DNA of 64,000 nt from Suilimivivens sp964614185 (GTDB lineage: Bacteria; Bacillota; Clostridia; Lachnospirales; Lachnospiraceae): positions 1 through 64,000 of the forward strand of contig CAZTKJ010000007.1 in the NCBI GenBank assembly GCA_964614185.1, read 5' to 3'. Positions 50,725-59,404 of the stretch are shown piece after piece (the stretch's first letter is position 1; each line of letters begins with the position of its first letter). The position numbers and the translations under genes are program-made. The notes beneath the pieces were generated by a model. The model was not told the DNA's origin, did not search any database, and saw only the letters and a list, made by a program, of their open reading frames with translations.

Positions 50725-51702
50725 ATGGAAATGGACTATCAGACTATAACAGATCATATGGATGACACGGCGATACCGGATGATACCCGGCACATTCCCA
50801 TGCACACATGGGATGATGTCCTGCTGTCTGCCTACAGCCAGCATCATCTTTCTTCAGATTTACGGCAGAATATCATTGCCTTAGAAGGGCTAACGTATCC
50901 CATTACTGAGCATACCAGTACTTTTTTTGAAATGATCTATGTGCTGTCAGGAACCTGCTGCCATCAGATCAATCAGAATACGGAACGAATGGATACTGTT
51001 GGCGATTTATGTATCCTGCCGCCTGCTGCACGGCATTCCATCTATACATCTGATAACAGCCGCCTTGTCCATATTCTGATTCGGCCTGCCGCTTTTATGG
51101 ATATTCTCCCCGGCACTCTCAGCGGGCAGGATTCTTTGGGCAGCTTCTTAAAAAGAAGCATCTATCAAAACAAAGGGGAAAGTTATCTTTTGTTCCATAC
51201 GCAGCAGGAAGAAGAGGTTCACCACACCATTCTGGATATACTTAAGGAAATGTCCAACATTGACGAATATACTGACAGCATTGTCTCCGGCATGCTTTTG
51301 GCACTCTTTAGCAGGTTGCTGCGGACGCACAAAGACTTTGTAAAGTCTTCTCCCTGGGATCCCCGCATCAATGAAATTCTTTCCATGATTTATGACCAAT
51401 ACAACACCATCACTTTATCCTCTCTGGCAGAGCATCTGCATTATACGGTTCCTTATTGTTCCAAGTATCTTAAGCAGCATCTTGGAAGCACTTTTTCCCA
51501 GCTGATCAGACAGATCCGTTTTCAGAAAGCTGAACGCATGCTTATGAATTCCGGCATGACTATCACCCGGATCAGCAAAGAACTGGGCTATGAAGATCTG
51601 GAGAATTTCGTCCGTGCTTTCAAGCATCAGTATCAGATGACTCCCTCCCAATACCGCTTATCCAACCGCCCTAAACTTCCCCCGGTTGAAGTAAGATCAT
51701 AA
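50725..51702 (+). CDS. AraC family transcriptional regulator
   Basis: A 325-residue regulator: N-terminal cupin-like sensor (about residues 50-130; FFEMIYVLSGTCCHQIN) and a C-terminal double helix-turn-helix (about 225-320; LSSLAEHLHYTVPYCSKYLK and ITRISKELGYEDLENFVRAF). The final TPSQYRLS is the AraC signature. It diverges from the permease run and is the likely sugar-responsive regulator of it. Ribosome site AGGAAA is moderate; start could also be the ATG two codons on. Confidence 0.9.
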   Translation: MEMDYQTITDHMDDTAIPDDTRHIPMHTWDDVLLSAYSQHHLSSDLRQNIIALEGLTYPITEHTSTFFEMIYVLSGTCCHQINQNTERMDTVGDLCILPPAARHSIYTSDNSRLVHILIRPAAFMDILPGTLSGQDSLGSFLKRSIYQNKGESYLLFHTQQEEEVHHTILDILKEMSNIDEYTDSIVSGMLLALFSRLLRTHKDFVKSSPWDPRINEILSMIYDQYNTITLSSLAEHLHYTVPYCSKYLKQHLGSTFSQLIRQIRFQKAERMLMNSGMTITRISKELGYEDLENFVRAFKHQYQMTPSQYRLSNRPKLPPVEVRS

Positions 51703-52497
51703 TAATATGCTTTCCAAATCATCGGGAACAAATAAGTTCCCATGAAAATAGCGGCTGCCTTCTTCAAGATACATTTTTTTCCTGTTTTTTATGTTCCGAT
51801 CTTCCGTATGGTAGAGAATCAAGTTTTGAACTCCAAGCTCCCCCGCTAACTCACAGGCCTCTTTCACTGTTGAATGATGTTTTTCATAAGGAGTAAATAT
51901 ATCCGCCTGGGAATACAGACAATAAGCTTCATGCAACAGCCATTTGCTGTTTTCTACGTACTTTTTCTCGCAGGGATGATACAGCTCATCTCCACAGCAG
52001 GTAAGCTTCTCGCCATGGGGAAGCTCCATGCAGAAACCAAACTGTTTTTCCTTGGTGGATTGTATATCAAAAAAAGTTACTTTCCTGTTGTTGATCTTCC
52101 GCTCTTCTCCGTCTAAGACTGTAATCAGATGAATGCGGCTGTCAATGAAACGACTCTGTTTTTCCCAAAGCAGCTTATATGACATATCCCGAAGCAGTTC
52201 TGTCAGTTCCTGATGTGCATAGACATTTACATCTCCCTGATACTGCCCTTTTGCCATACTCTGAGAAATTGTGCGTATCATCCAGATAATACCCATCAGA
52301 TGATCAATATGCTTGTGAGTGACAAAGATTTCCTTTATATCCATGTAGCTATATCCGGCATTTGATAATTGACGCAGTATGGTATTTCCGCCTCCTCCGT
52401 CAACCATGAAATGTTTCTCATCATCGCTTATGACAAAACACGTATTGTAACATTCCGTTACCATTGCATGTCCGGTTCCCAGCATTGTTATCTTCAT
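51697..52497 (-). CDS. MBL-fold metallohydrolase (RNase Z-like)
   Basis: A 266-residue metallo-beta-lactamase-fold protein: MLGTGHAMVTECYNTCF, a metal site THKHIDHLMG (T-H-x-H-x-D-H), GDELYHPCEK and HSTVKEACELAGE. General fold close to RNase Z, but the catalytic tail is not distinctive, so substrate is unknown. GGAGG precedes the ATG. It overlaps the AraC 3' end by 6 nt, convergent, and follows the acetyltransferase gene (4-nt overlap). Confidence 0.85.
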   Translation of the reverse strand: MKITMLGTGHAMVTECYNTCFVISDDEKHFMVDGGGGNTILRQLSNAGYSYMDIKEIFVTHKHIDHLMGIIWMIRTISQSMAKGQYQGDVNVYAHQELTELLRDMSYKLLWEKQSRFIDSRIHLITVLDGEERKINNRKVTFFDIQSTKEKQFGFCMELPHGEKLTCCGDELYHPCEKKYVENSKWLLHEAYCLYSQADIFTPYEKHHSTVKEACELAGELGVQNLILYHTEDRNIKNRKKMYLEEGSRYFHGNLFVPDDLESILL

Positions 52498-53054
52498 TCA
52501 GGCAGCCTCCTTTCCTCCCATTCTCTTTTCAGCAGGCGGTATTCTACTCTGGTTTTCATCATTCCATCATGCCATTCAAAATCCACATGCTCTGCTTCTT
52601 TGATCATGCCGCATTTGATCATAACTCTTTCCGAACCGACATTTTCAGTGAGGCATCCTGTTGTTACCCTGTAAACATGATCCTTTAAAAAAGCAAATTC
52701 CAGCACTTTCCGGAAAGCCTCTGTCGTATATCCTTTATTCCAAAATTGAGGATAGATAAAATATCCGGCATGAACCATTTTACCCATAGGAGTCCTGTCA
52801 GTTACTGTATAACCCACACTGCCCACCTGCTCATGGGCGTCTTTCAATTCTAAATGAAAAAAGTAAAAAGTTCTTTCTTCCTTTTCCATATCCTCTAAAA
52901 CTCTGTTAAAGTCTTCCTCTGATTCCTGATGGGTGAAAACCTGGATATCCTGAAGATAATACATTGTTTTCGGATGACTCTTCAGTTGAAAATATGCTTC
53001 TTGATCCTTCCTCTCATAATCCCGCATCAAAAGACGTTCTGTTTCTAAGTACAT
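52494..53054 (-). CDS. GNAT acetyltransferase (RimJ/RimL-like)
   Basis: A 186-residue GNAT protein of the RimJ/RimL type: MYLETERLLMRDYERKD, then GSVGYTV, the acetyl-CoA loop FWNKGYTTEAFRKVLEFAF, and GCLTENVGSERVMIKCGM. AGGAG precedes ATG 53054; the longest frame at 53105 overlaps the previous gene further. Substrate unknown. It overlaps the upstream GNAT gene by 10 nt. Confidence 0.85.
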   Translation of the reverse strand: MYLETERLLMRDYERKDQEAYFQLKSHPKTMYYLQDIQVFTHQESEEDFNRVLEDMEKEERTFYFFHLELKDAHEQVGSVGYTVTDRTPMGKMVHAGYFIYPQFWNKGYTTEAFRKVLEFAFLKDHVYRVTTGCLTENVGSERVMIKCGMIKEAEHVDFEWHDGMMKTRVEYRLLKREWEERRLPE

Positions 53055-53818
53055 TGATTCATCTCCTCTACAAAAGCATAGGGTTTTGCCGTCATCTCCA
53101 CCCATGCAGGATAAAACCCGCTGGCAATCGCATTTCTGACAGACTTAATATTTGACCATGCTGCGCAGTAAAAGGGAACTTTACCCCGTTCTATGATTTC
53201 CAACGCCAGTCTGCTGGTAATGGCACTGGCGATTCCCTGTCTGCGGTACTTAGGCAGTACGTCCACGCCAATCTGCCACATAGTTTCACAGTCTGCCGAA
53301 CAGCCTGCCAGAGCCACCAGAGTATCCCCATCATAAGCTCCTACTCCCAGTACATCCAGGTTCTTCCTTTTTTCACACAGAGCATTACTCCATGTATCAA
53401 GGTACAAATCAGCAAAATCTTTCTGTTGCAGCAGTCTCATTTCATAGCTGCATTCTTTTTCTTTTAAAGAATGGATATCCGGCAGAAAATATTCTGCCAT
53501 AAAGCAGATTCTCAACCCCTGCATCTCCAGAGCATCATTTAAAACATGCATATTAGGGGTTTCAAAACAGTGCTCCACAGGATATTTATGAATATATGAA
53601 GAAACTGCTTCCCGGCATTCCTCCAAAACAGAAGCAACAATATTATTACCGTAAGACACCAGATTACATGCAAAAGGCAGTTCCAGATACTTTCTGGCAT
53701 CCGCACTTACCTTGGAAAGTACAATTTTATTTTTCTGCAATAAAAAATCTTCCATATCACAGTTCAGGTCAATAGCCGACTGCCTCATGGCTGTTTGCAG
53801 AATTGCTTTATTATTCAT
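53045..53818 (-). CDS. GNAT acetyltransferase
   Basis: A 257-residue GNAT protein with a long N-terminal part and the acetyl-CoA motif VLPKYRRQGIASAITSRLAL, followed by FYCAAWSNIKSVRNAIASGF. GGAGG sits ahead of ATG 53818. Substrate unknown. First of the acetyltransferase-acetyltransferase-MBL run; divergent from helD. Confidence 0.85.
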   Translation of the reverse strand: MNNKAILQTAMRQSAIDLNCDMEDFLLQKNKIVLSKVSADARKYLELPFACNLVSYGNNIVASVLEECREAVSSYIHKYPVEHCFETPNMHVLNDALEMQGLRICFMAEYFLPDIHSLKEKECSYEMRLLQQKDFADLYLDTWSNALCEKRKNLDVLGVGAYDGDTLVALAGCSADCETMWQIGVDVLPKYRRQGIASAITSRLALEIIERGKVPFYCAAWSNIKSVRNAIASGFYPAWVEMTAKPYAFVEEMNQCT

Positions 53819-53885
53819 TACAAAATCCTCCATCTATATCATTAACTTAAAAAGAGAGTAGTGCCGGAAATCAGCATAGATATGT

Positions 53886-53895
53886 CGTTATAACG
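53886..53895. promoter_or_regulatory. Palindrome in the acetyltransferase-helD divergent gap
   Basis: CGTTATAACG is a perfect 10-bp palindrome in the 224-bp AT-rich gap between the divergent genes. It could be an operator. No promoter with good boxes was recognised in this gap. Confidence 0.3.
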
Positions 53896-54042
53896 GAAAT
53901 TTATTTTTGTTATGCAGTATTTTATTTTTATCAACACTTCAGTATATAGTTTATCATTTTACAAAATAAAAGTCTAGTAATATTTTATTATTTCACTACA
54001 ATAAAAGAAAACAAATTGATCAACAACTAAGGAGGACATCTC

Positions 54043-56166
54043 ATGAGCGCACATCCCACACAGGACCCAAAAGGCATATCAAGAGAAGCAGAAGAAAATA
54101 ATCTGCAGGAAACTCTTGCCATAATCAGAGACAACCTGACAAATTATGGACAGGAAGTTGCACGAATGCAGGAGAACATTGATGAAATGCTGGCCCATTA
54201 TCATGATAATGATATAGAAGTGCTTACCATCTTAAATAATACGGTAACCTTGCATGAACATATGAAGCGTGCGCTTACGCGAAATGAAAAAGCCTTTAAC
54301 AAACCATATTTTGGGAGAATTATTTTTCACGATGAAGCTCTTGACAGGGAAGAATCCATCTATATCGGCAAAGGTGGTATTTCTAAAGATGCCACTTGTC
54401 AGATTGTGGCAGACTGGCGGGCTCCGGTAGCAAATGCATACTACGAAAATGGTTTGGGCAGATGCAGCTATAAAGCCCCGGGAAACGTCCCCATTGAAAT
54501 TGATTTAAAACTGAAGCGTACCTACGAGATCGAATCCGGAAAGCTTCTTGAGTATTTTGACAGTGAAGTGATTGCCAATGACGATCTTTTGACTAAGTAT
54601 CTTGCTAAAAATAAACAGGCTGTACTTAGTGAAATTGTCGCAACCATTCAAAAGGAACAAAATGAGATCATTCGGAAATCACCATATCACAATATTATCG
54701 TGCAGGGTGTGGCCGGCTCCGGCAAGACCACTGTGGCCATGCACCGTATTTCTTACATCCTCTATAACTATGAAGAACGGTTTAAACCGGATGATTTTTA
54801 TATTGTGGGAAGCAACCGGATCCTGCTTAATTATATTACGGGAGTTCTTCCCGATCTGGACGTATATGGCATACGCCAGATGACTATGGAACAGCTTTTT
54901 ACCAGACTTTTGTATGAAGATTGGGATGATGGGAAATACCGGATCAAAAGTATGGATAAACACTGCATATCTGAAAGTGTCAAAGGCAGTTCCCTGTGGT
55001 TTAAATATTTGGAAGAATACTGCCATAAATTAGAACATGATACTATTTCCTTAAAATCTGTTTACCTGAATCCCCTGATCTGCCTGCTTAGCGGCGATGC
55101 CATAGAACGCTATGTTCTTCAAAACCCTGCCGTATCTATACAGAATAAAATCAATATGCTTAATGCCCGCCTTTTGGAAAAAATCAAAGAAGAATTTCTT
55201 AAAAACGGACTAAGGTACTCAGAAGCTGAAAGAAAGGCTATTTTAAAAGCCTACCGTGGATATTACGGTAAACGGACATGGAAACAGTCCATTTTCCATC
55301 TATACCGTAATTTTCTGATGCAGCAACAACAGAATGGATATTGTTTGGAGATACCTGATAAGGAATTTGATATTTACGATCTGGCTGCTCTTGCTTATCT
55401 CTACAAACGGGTAAAAGAAACAGAGACGATCAGTGAAGCACACCATATTGTTATCGATGAAGCACAGGATTTTGGAATGATGGCGTATCACGTTTTGAAA
55501 TTCTGCATTTCCCAATGCACCTATACCATTATGGGAGATGTTTCCCAAAATATTCATTTTAGCTATGGTTTAAATGACTGGGAAGAATTAAAAAGTGTCT
55601 TTCTTGCCAATACCAGAGATAGTTTTAACGTTTTGAAAAAAAGTTACCGCAACACAGTGGAAATATCTGACTTTGCCACCGGTATATTGCGTCATGGAAA
55701 CTTTTTTGTCTATCCTGCAGAACCTATCTTAAGACATGGCAGTCCGGTGCAGATCATACAGACCACGGACAGAAACACCTTGATCTGCGAAGCTTCCAAA
55801 ATCTGCAAAAACTGGTTAAGCGGCTGCGGTGATCCTGCAAAAGAATTAGATACCATTGCCGTCATCTGCCGTAATCAGGCAAGCGCTAGGGATGCTTCTA
55901 AAGAACTGGCAAAATATATTGACATTATAGAAAGTGATCTGGAAAAAGCAGTATTTGGAAGCGGCATCATGGTACTGCCAGTAGAATATACGAAAGGACT
56001 GGAATTTGATGCTGTACTGATTTTAGATCCTACCTGTAAGGACTATCCTGTAGATGATGGACATGCCAAGCTGCTCTATGTTGCCGCTACCCGTGCACTC
56101 CATGAGCTATATATCCTCCATACGGGAACTCTTACGGGACTAATTGCAGACCCGGTACCTTCATAA
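54043..56166 (+). CDS. helD: RNA polymerase recycling motor HelD (UvrD/Rep-like)
   Basis: A 707-residue SF1 ATPase that releases stalled RNA polymerase. N-terminal coiled coil (about residues 20-85), conserved DWRAPVANAYY of HelD, Walker A GVAGSGKTTVAMHR (222 onward), Walker B HHIVIDEAQDFG, KKSYRNTVEI, and the C-terminal EYTKGLEFDAVLILD and AATRALHELYIL. AGGAGG precedes the ATG, and a terminator follows. HelD in some Firmicutes confers rifampicin tolerance (family knowledge). Confidence 0.92.
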   Translation: MSAHPTQDPKGISREAEENNLQETLAIIRDNLTNYGQEVARMQENIDEMLAHYHDNDIEVLTILNNTVTLHEHMKRALTRNEKAFNKPYFGRIIFHDEALDREESIYIGKGGISKDATCQIVADWRAPVANAYYENGLGRCSYKAPGNVPIEIDLKLKRTYEIESGKLLEYFDSEVIANDDLLTKYLAKNKQAVLSEIVATIQKEQNEIIRKSPYHNIIVQGVAGSGKTTVAMHRISYILYNYEERFKPDDFYIVGSNRILLNYITGVLPDLDVYGIRQMTMEQLFTRLLYEDWDDGKYRIKSMDKHCISESVKGSSLWFKYLEEYCHKLEHDTISLKSVYLNPLICLLSGDAIERYVLQNPAVSIQNKINMLNARLLEKIKEEFLKNGLRYSEAERKAILKAYRGYYGKRTWKQSIFHLYRNFLMQQQQNGYCLEIPDKEFDIYDLAALAYLYKRVKETETISEAHHIVIDEAQDFGMMAYHVLKFCISQCTYTIMGDVSQNIHFSYGLNDWEELKSVFLANTRDSFNVLKKSYRNTVEISDFATGILRHGNFFVYPAEPILRHGSPVQIIQTTDRNTLICEASKICKNWLSGCGDPAKELDTIAVICRNQASARDASKELAKYIDIIESDLEKAVFGSGIMVLPVEYTKGLEFDAVLILDPTCKDYPVDDGHAKLLYVAATRALHELYILHTGTLTGLIADPVPS

Positions 56167-56195
56167 ATATTCATATTGCAGGCAACAAGCCAAGT

Positions 56196-56232
56196 AGCAG
56201 CAGGAAGCCTGGTGCTCCCTGCTGCTTTTTTT
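56196..56232 (+). terminator. Terminator of helD
   Basis: AGCAGCAGG (56196-56204) pairs with CCTGCTGCT (56218-56226), followed by a run of seven T. It begins about 30 nt after the helD stop. Confidence 0.9.
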
Positions 56233-57577
56233 ACTCTTCTGTCAGTCTCACTACTTCTCCGTTTTTTATTTCTTTTGTGGAAGACGTTATGATCCTGCTG
56301 TTAGCGTCAAGGGCGCCTTCTACCGCTACCCAGCTTTCGTTTTCATCCTGTATCCTCACAGTGACTTGTTCTACATAATATTCCGTACCGAGAATGCCCT
56401 CTCTTTCTTTTAGCACGTAAACAAAACTTCTGGTATTTTCCGTATGTACTGCCTCCGGCGTTACACAGCAGGAATGCTTTTCCCCGCTCTCTGAGTGACT
56501 CATGGTTCCTGACAAGCCCGGCACTCCCGTCCCTTCGGGAAGATTAATATACGCTTCATAGCTTCCGGGCATGGAAGTGCTTTCTAAAAGATAATCTATG
56601 GTAGCATCCTTATCCCTGCTGCTTCCATCCAGCTTAAGAGCCACCTTATCATTCAATCCTACATATTTTTTCTGTTCCTTGGTGATCACTGTCTTAAACT
56701 GGCAGGGTACTGAATCATCTGCCATAAGCATAATGGCCGAGTCGGAAGTTCTGCCTCCTGTCCGGATATATACGTCCGTGATCAATCCGCCCTGCAATGC
56801 TCTGATCTGTCCTTCTGCATTCTTGATCTCCTGGAATTTCTGCAAATCAGCCTGAAGATTTGCAAGTTCTAACTGATTTATCTTTAAGATAGAATCTTCA
56901 TTTTCCGGCGAAGTAATGTCTTCTACCTTTCTCCCTGCTTCCTTTATGGCATTATCCCTTCTCCATTTTGCATCTGCTTCTGCATATGCTGCCTGCTGGA
57001 GCGCATCGAACAATGTTTCATCCACCTCTCCTTCTCCCATTCCTCCTTCAATCTGATCGGCTATCTCATTCTCTATCTTGCTATATTCTTCTGCTGCTCT
57101 GCCTACCAGTGTATCTTCATATCTTGCCTGTGCATCATAGTCTTCCCTGGCCCGCTGTTCTTCCAGCTCTTTTTTTTGTCTTTCCAGCTCTTCATTTTCC
57201 AGAATAGTATTGATCTGTGTCTGCAGTTTGGAAATTTCTACCTGTTTTGCATTCATAATATTGGCAAGGTCTTCCAGATCTACCGTAAAGAGCACATCTC
57301 CCTCTTCCACCCGGTCTCCTTCCTGCACCATCAGCTTATCCACCCGAAGACCATTCAAAGTGGTAATGGGGTTTTTATCTCCGGCCACTACAATACCCTC
57401 TGCATTTACAATATGCTCCACGTATTTCTGTTCCACGGTCTCTGTTGACACAATAGGCAGCCGTGACGCATAAATACTTTTGGAAATCACTGTACAAAGC
57501 CACATGAATACTAAAAATATTAAAAAACCTGTGACTATTTTTTTCTTTCTGCTATCCTCCAAGGTGTCATCCTCCAT
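56231..57577 (-). CDS. HlyD-like membrane-fusion adaptor protein
   Basis: A 448-residue protein with an N-terminal transmembrane helix (about residues 14-33), a biotinyl/lipoyl-like hairpin split by a long Glu/Lys/Arg/Ala coiled coil (about 100-240), and a beta-barrel C-terminus (VPCQFKTVITKEQKKYVGLN). This is the HlyD/MacA efflux adaptor architecture. AAGGAAG precedes the ATG. Unusually, its neighbours are two carbohydrate-type permeases and two solute-binding lipoproteins, not an export ATPase. Confidence 0.85.
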   Translation of the reverse strand: MEDDTLEDSRKKKIVTGFLIFLVFMWLCTVISKSIYASRLPIVSTETVEQKYVEHIVNAEGIVVAGDKNPITTLNGLRVDKLMVQEGDRVEEGDVLFTVDLEDLANIMNAKQVEISKLQTQINTILENEELERQKKELEEQRAREDYDAQARYEDTLVGRAAEEYSKIENEIADQIEGGMGEGEVDETLFDALQQAAYAEADAKWRRDNAIKEAGRKVEDITSPENEDSILKINQLELANLQADLQKFQEIKNAEGQIRALQGGLITDVYIRTGGRTSDSAIMLMADDSVPCQFKTVITKEQKKYVGLNDKVALKLDGSSRDKDATIDYLLESTSMPGSYEAYINLPEGTGVPGLSGTMSHSESGEKHSCCVTPEAVHTENTRSFVYVLKEREGILGTEYYVEQVTVRIQDENESWVAVEGALDANSRIITSSTKEIKNGEVVRLTEE

Positions 57578-57613
57578 TTCATACTTCCTTTTTATCCCTT
57601 CAAATGTTACACT

Positions 57614-58489
57614 CTACTCCTTTAATCCTGAAAAAATAATTCCCTGTTCCAAATAATCCTGACCCCAAATGAAAACAAAGACTGCCGGAATCAATGTAAT
57701 AATTGATGTTGTAAAGGCGTATCCGGCCTGGGCCCATGTGATTTCAGGAAGGTACAGTGATAATGGCCACAAAGACTTATCCTCCAGAAAAGCCATAGGC
57801 TGTTCCATCATATTCCAATATTCCAGGAATCCAAGAACCATCGCTGATAATAATCCGCTTTTTCCTAATGGAAGTCCTATTTTAAAGAGAATCTTTAACT
57901 CTCCTGCCCCGTCAATCCGTGCTGCCTCCAGCAGCTGTATGGGAATACCTCTGAATCCGCCATAGGTGAGGAAAACGGGAAACGTAGAAAAGACTGCCGG
58001 CAAAATTACTGCCGACTGTGTATTGAGCATTCCCAGTTTACTGAGAACCAGATAACTGGACAGCATAGTAACCTGAAAAGGCAGAAGCATCAATACTACA
58101 TAAAGTACGAATAATACCCTGCTTCCTTTTACTTTATATACTGCAAATGCCCAGGCGGCAGGAATTCCTATAAGAAGCTGTCCTGCCAAAATGCATCCTA
58201 CCATCTTAACAGAATTCCAGAATAGTACAAAAAATTGCGGCGTCATGAAAAGTAATCTGCCATAATTTCCAAAGGTAGGATAATTAGGTATTAATTTCCA
58301 GCTTATGTATTCCATTGCATCTGAAAAAACCGGCGACAGATGCTGTTGCAGTTCTCCATTACTCATAACGGAACCTGTCACCAATAATACAATGGGCAGA
58401 CAGACAAGGAGCGTAGGAATCATGATCAGGAAAACAGTTATTCCCTTTTTTATATTTTTTAGCTGTATTTTTAAATCTCGCAAATTCAT
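57614..58489 (-). CDS. Carbohydrate ABC permease (MalG type)
   Basis: A 291-residue six-helix permease; EAARIDGAGELKILFKIGLP is the ATPase-contact loop. GGAGG precedes the ATG. It follows the MalF-type permease by 15 nt and ends 36 nt before the HlyD-like gene. No ATPase gene is nearby. Confidence 0.9.
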   Translation of the reverse strand: MNLRDLKIQLKNIKKGITVFLIMIPTLLVCLPIVLLVTGSVMSNGELQQHLSPVFSDAMEYISWKLIPNYPTFGNYGRLLFMTPQFFVLFWNSVKMVGCILAGQLLIGIPAAWAFAVYKVKGSRVLFVLYVVLMLLPFQVTMLSSYLVLSKLGMLNTQSAVILPAVFSTFPVFLTYGGFRGIPIQLLEAARIDGAGELKILFKIGLPLGKSGLLSAMVLGFLEYWNMMEQPMAFLEDKSLWPLSLYLPEITWAQAGYAFTTSIITLIPAVFVFIWGQDYLEQGIIFSGLKE

Positions 58490-58504
58490 CCGATCTCCTC
58501 CGCT

Positions 58505-59392
58505 TTAGGCATCCTGCTTATCCCATAAGTGCTGCAGCAGCATGATCACAATAAATAGGAATCCGCCTACACAGACTGCCGCCGCCGCCATCTTATCAAA
58601 ATCCAGATTGACAAACCAGTTATTGAATAAGTGCTGTAGCAGATACATATCCTGCTGGGGATAAGCTCCTGCCACCAAATAAGCCTCCCTGTATATTTTA
58701 AAAGAATTTAAAAAGGAGAGAATCACTATGGTATAGAGGCTTCCTTTTAAATTGGGCAATATTATTTTAAAAAAGCACTGTCTCTCAGAAGCTCCATCTA
58801 CCCTTGCCGCCTCCAGCAGTTCATTAGGAATACTCAGAATTCCTGCCAGCCAAAGAACAATTGTATATCCTGTATTCTTCCATATATAACTGAATACCAG
58901 TACCCAGAAAGCAGCGCTGCTTCCTAAATAATCCCGATATGTTTCCCCCCACAGACCGGTTCCCTCTCCCAGTTTCGTTAACAGCAGATTCAAAAACCCC
59001 TGCTTATAAAAAACCATTTTCCACACAATCACTATAGTTGCTGTAGGCATGGCAAGGGGAAACAAATACAGCGACTTAACGGTTCCCATACTTTTCAGTT
59101 TGCTGATAGGCAGGGCCAGCATAAGGCCGATCACTACCAATAGCGGAATACACACCAAAGTAAAGCGGAATGTATTTTTAACTGCCAAAAGAAAAGCCTG
59201 ATTGGCACAAATTGTCTGGTAGTTCTGAAATCCTACAAACTGACTTGTTACAACTGTCTTAAATGACCGTCCAAACACATCCAGAAAGGGCAGCATTACA
59301 AAGATCAATACTCCTAACAGACTGGGAACCATAAACAAGGCAAATGCCTGAGTATCCTTATGCTTCCTGATACCGGACTTGTGTATTTTCAT
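58505..59392 (-). CDS. Carbohydrate ABC permease (MalF type)
   Basis: A 295-residue six-helix permease with the loop EAARVDGASERQCFFKIILP. GGGAGG precedes the ATG. It lies 12 nt after the first solute-binding protein. Together with the MalG-type permease it would form the membrane core of an importer for the ligand of the two lipoproteins. Confidence 0.9.
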   Translation of the reverse strand: MKIHKSGIRKHKDTQAFALFMVPSLLGVLIFVMLPFLDVFGRSFKTVVTSQFVGFQNYQTICANQAFLLAVKNTFRFTLVCIPLLVVIGLMLALPISKLKSMGTVKSLYLFPLAMPTATIVIVWKMVFYKQGFLNLLLTKLGEGTGLWGETYRDYLGSSAAFWVLVFSYIWKNTGYTIVLWLAGILSIPNELLEAARVDGASERQCFFKIILPNLKGSLYTIVILSFLNSFKIYREAYLVAGAYPQQDMYLLQHLFNNWFVNLDFDKMAAAAVCVGGFLFIVIMLLQHLWDKQDA

Positions 59393-59404
59393 CAGCTTCC
59401 CTCC

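Noticed and set aside
51697..52497. Naming the MBL-fold protein RNase Z
   Set aside because: The metal site reads THKHIDH and the fold is similar, but diagnostic exosite and C-terminal motifs are not clear, so only the fold is given.
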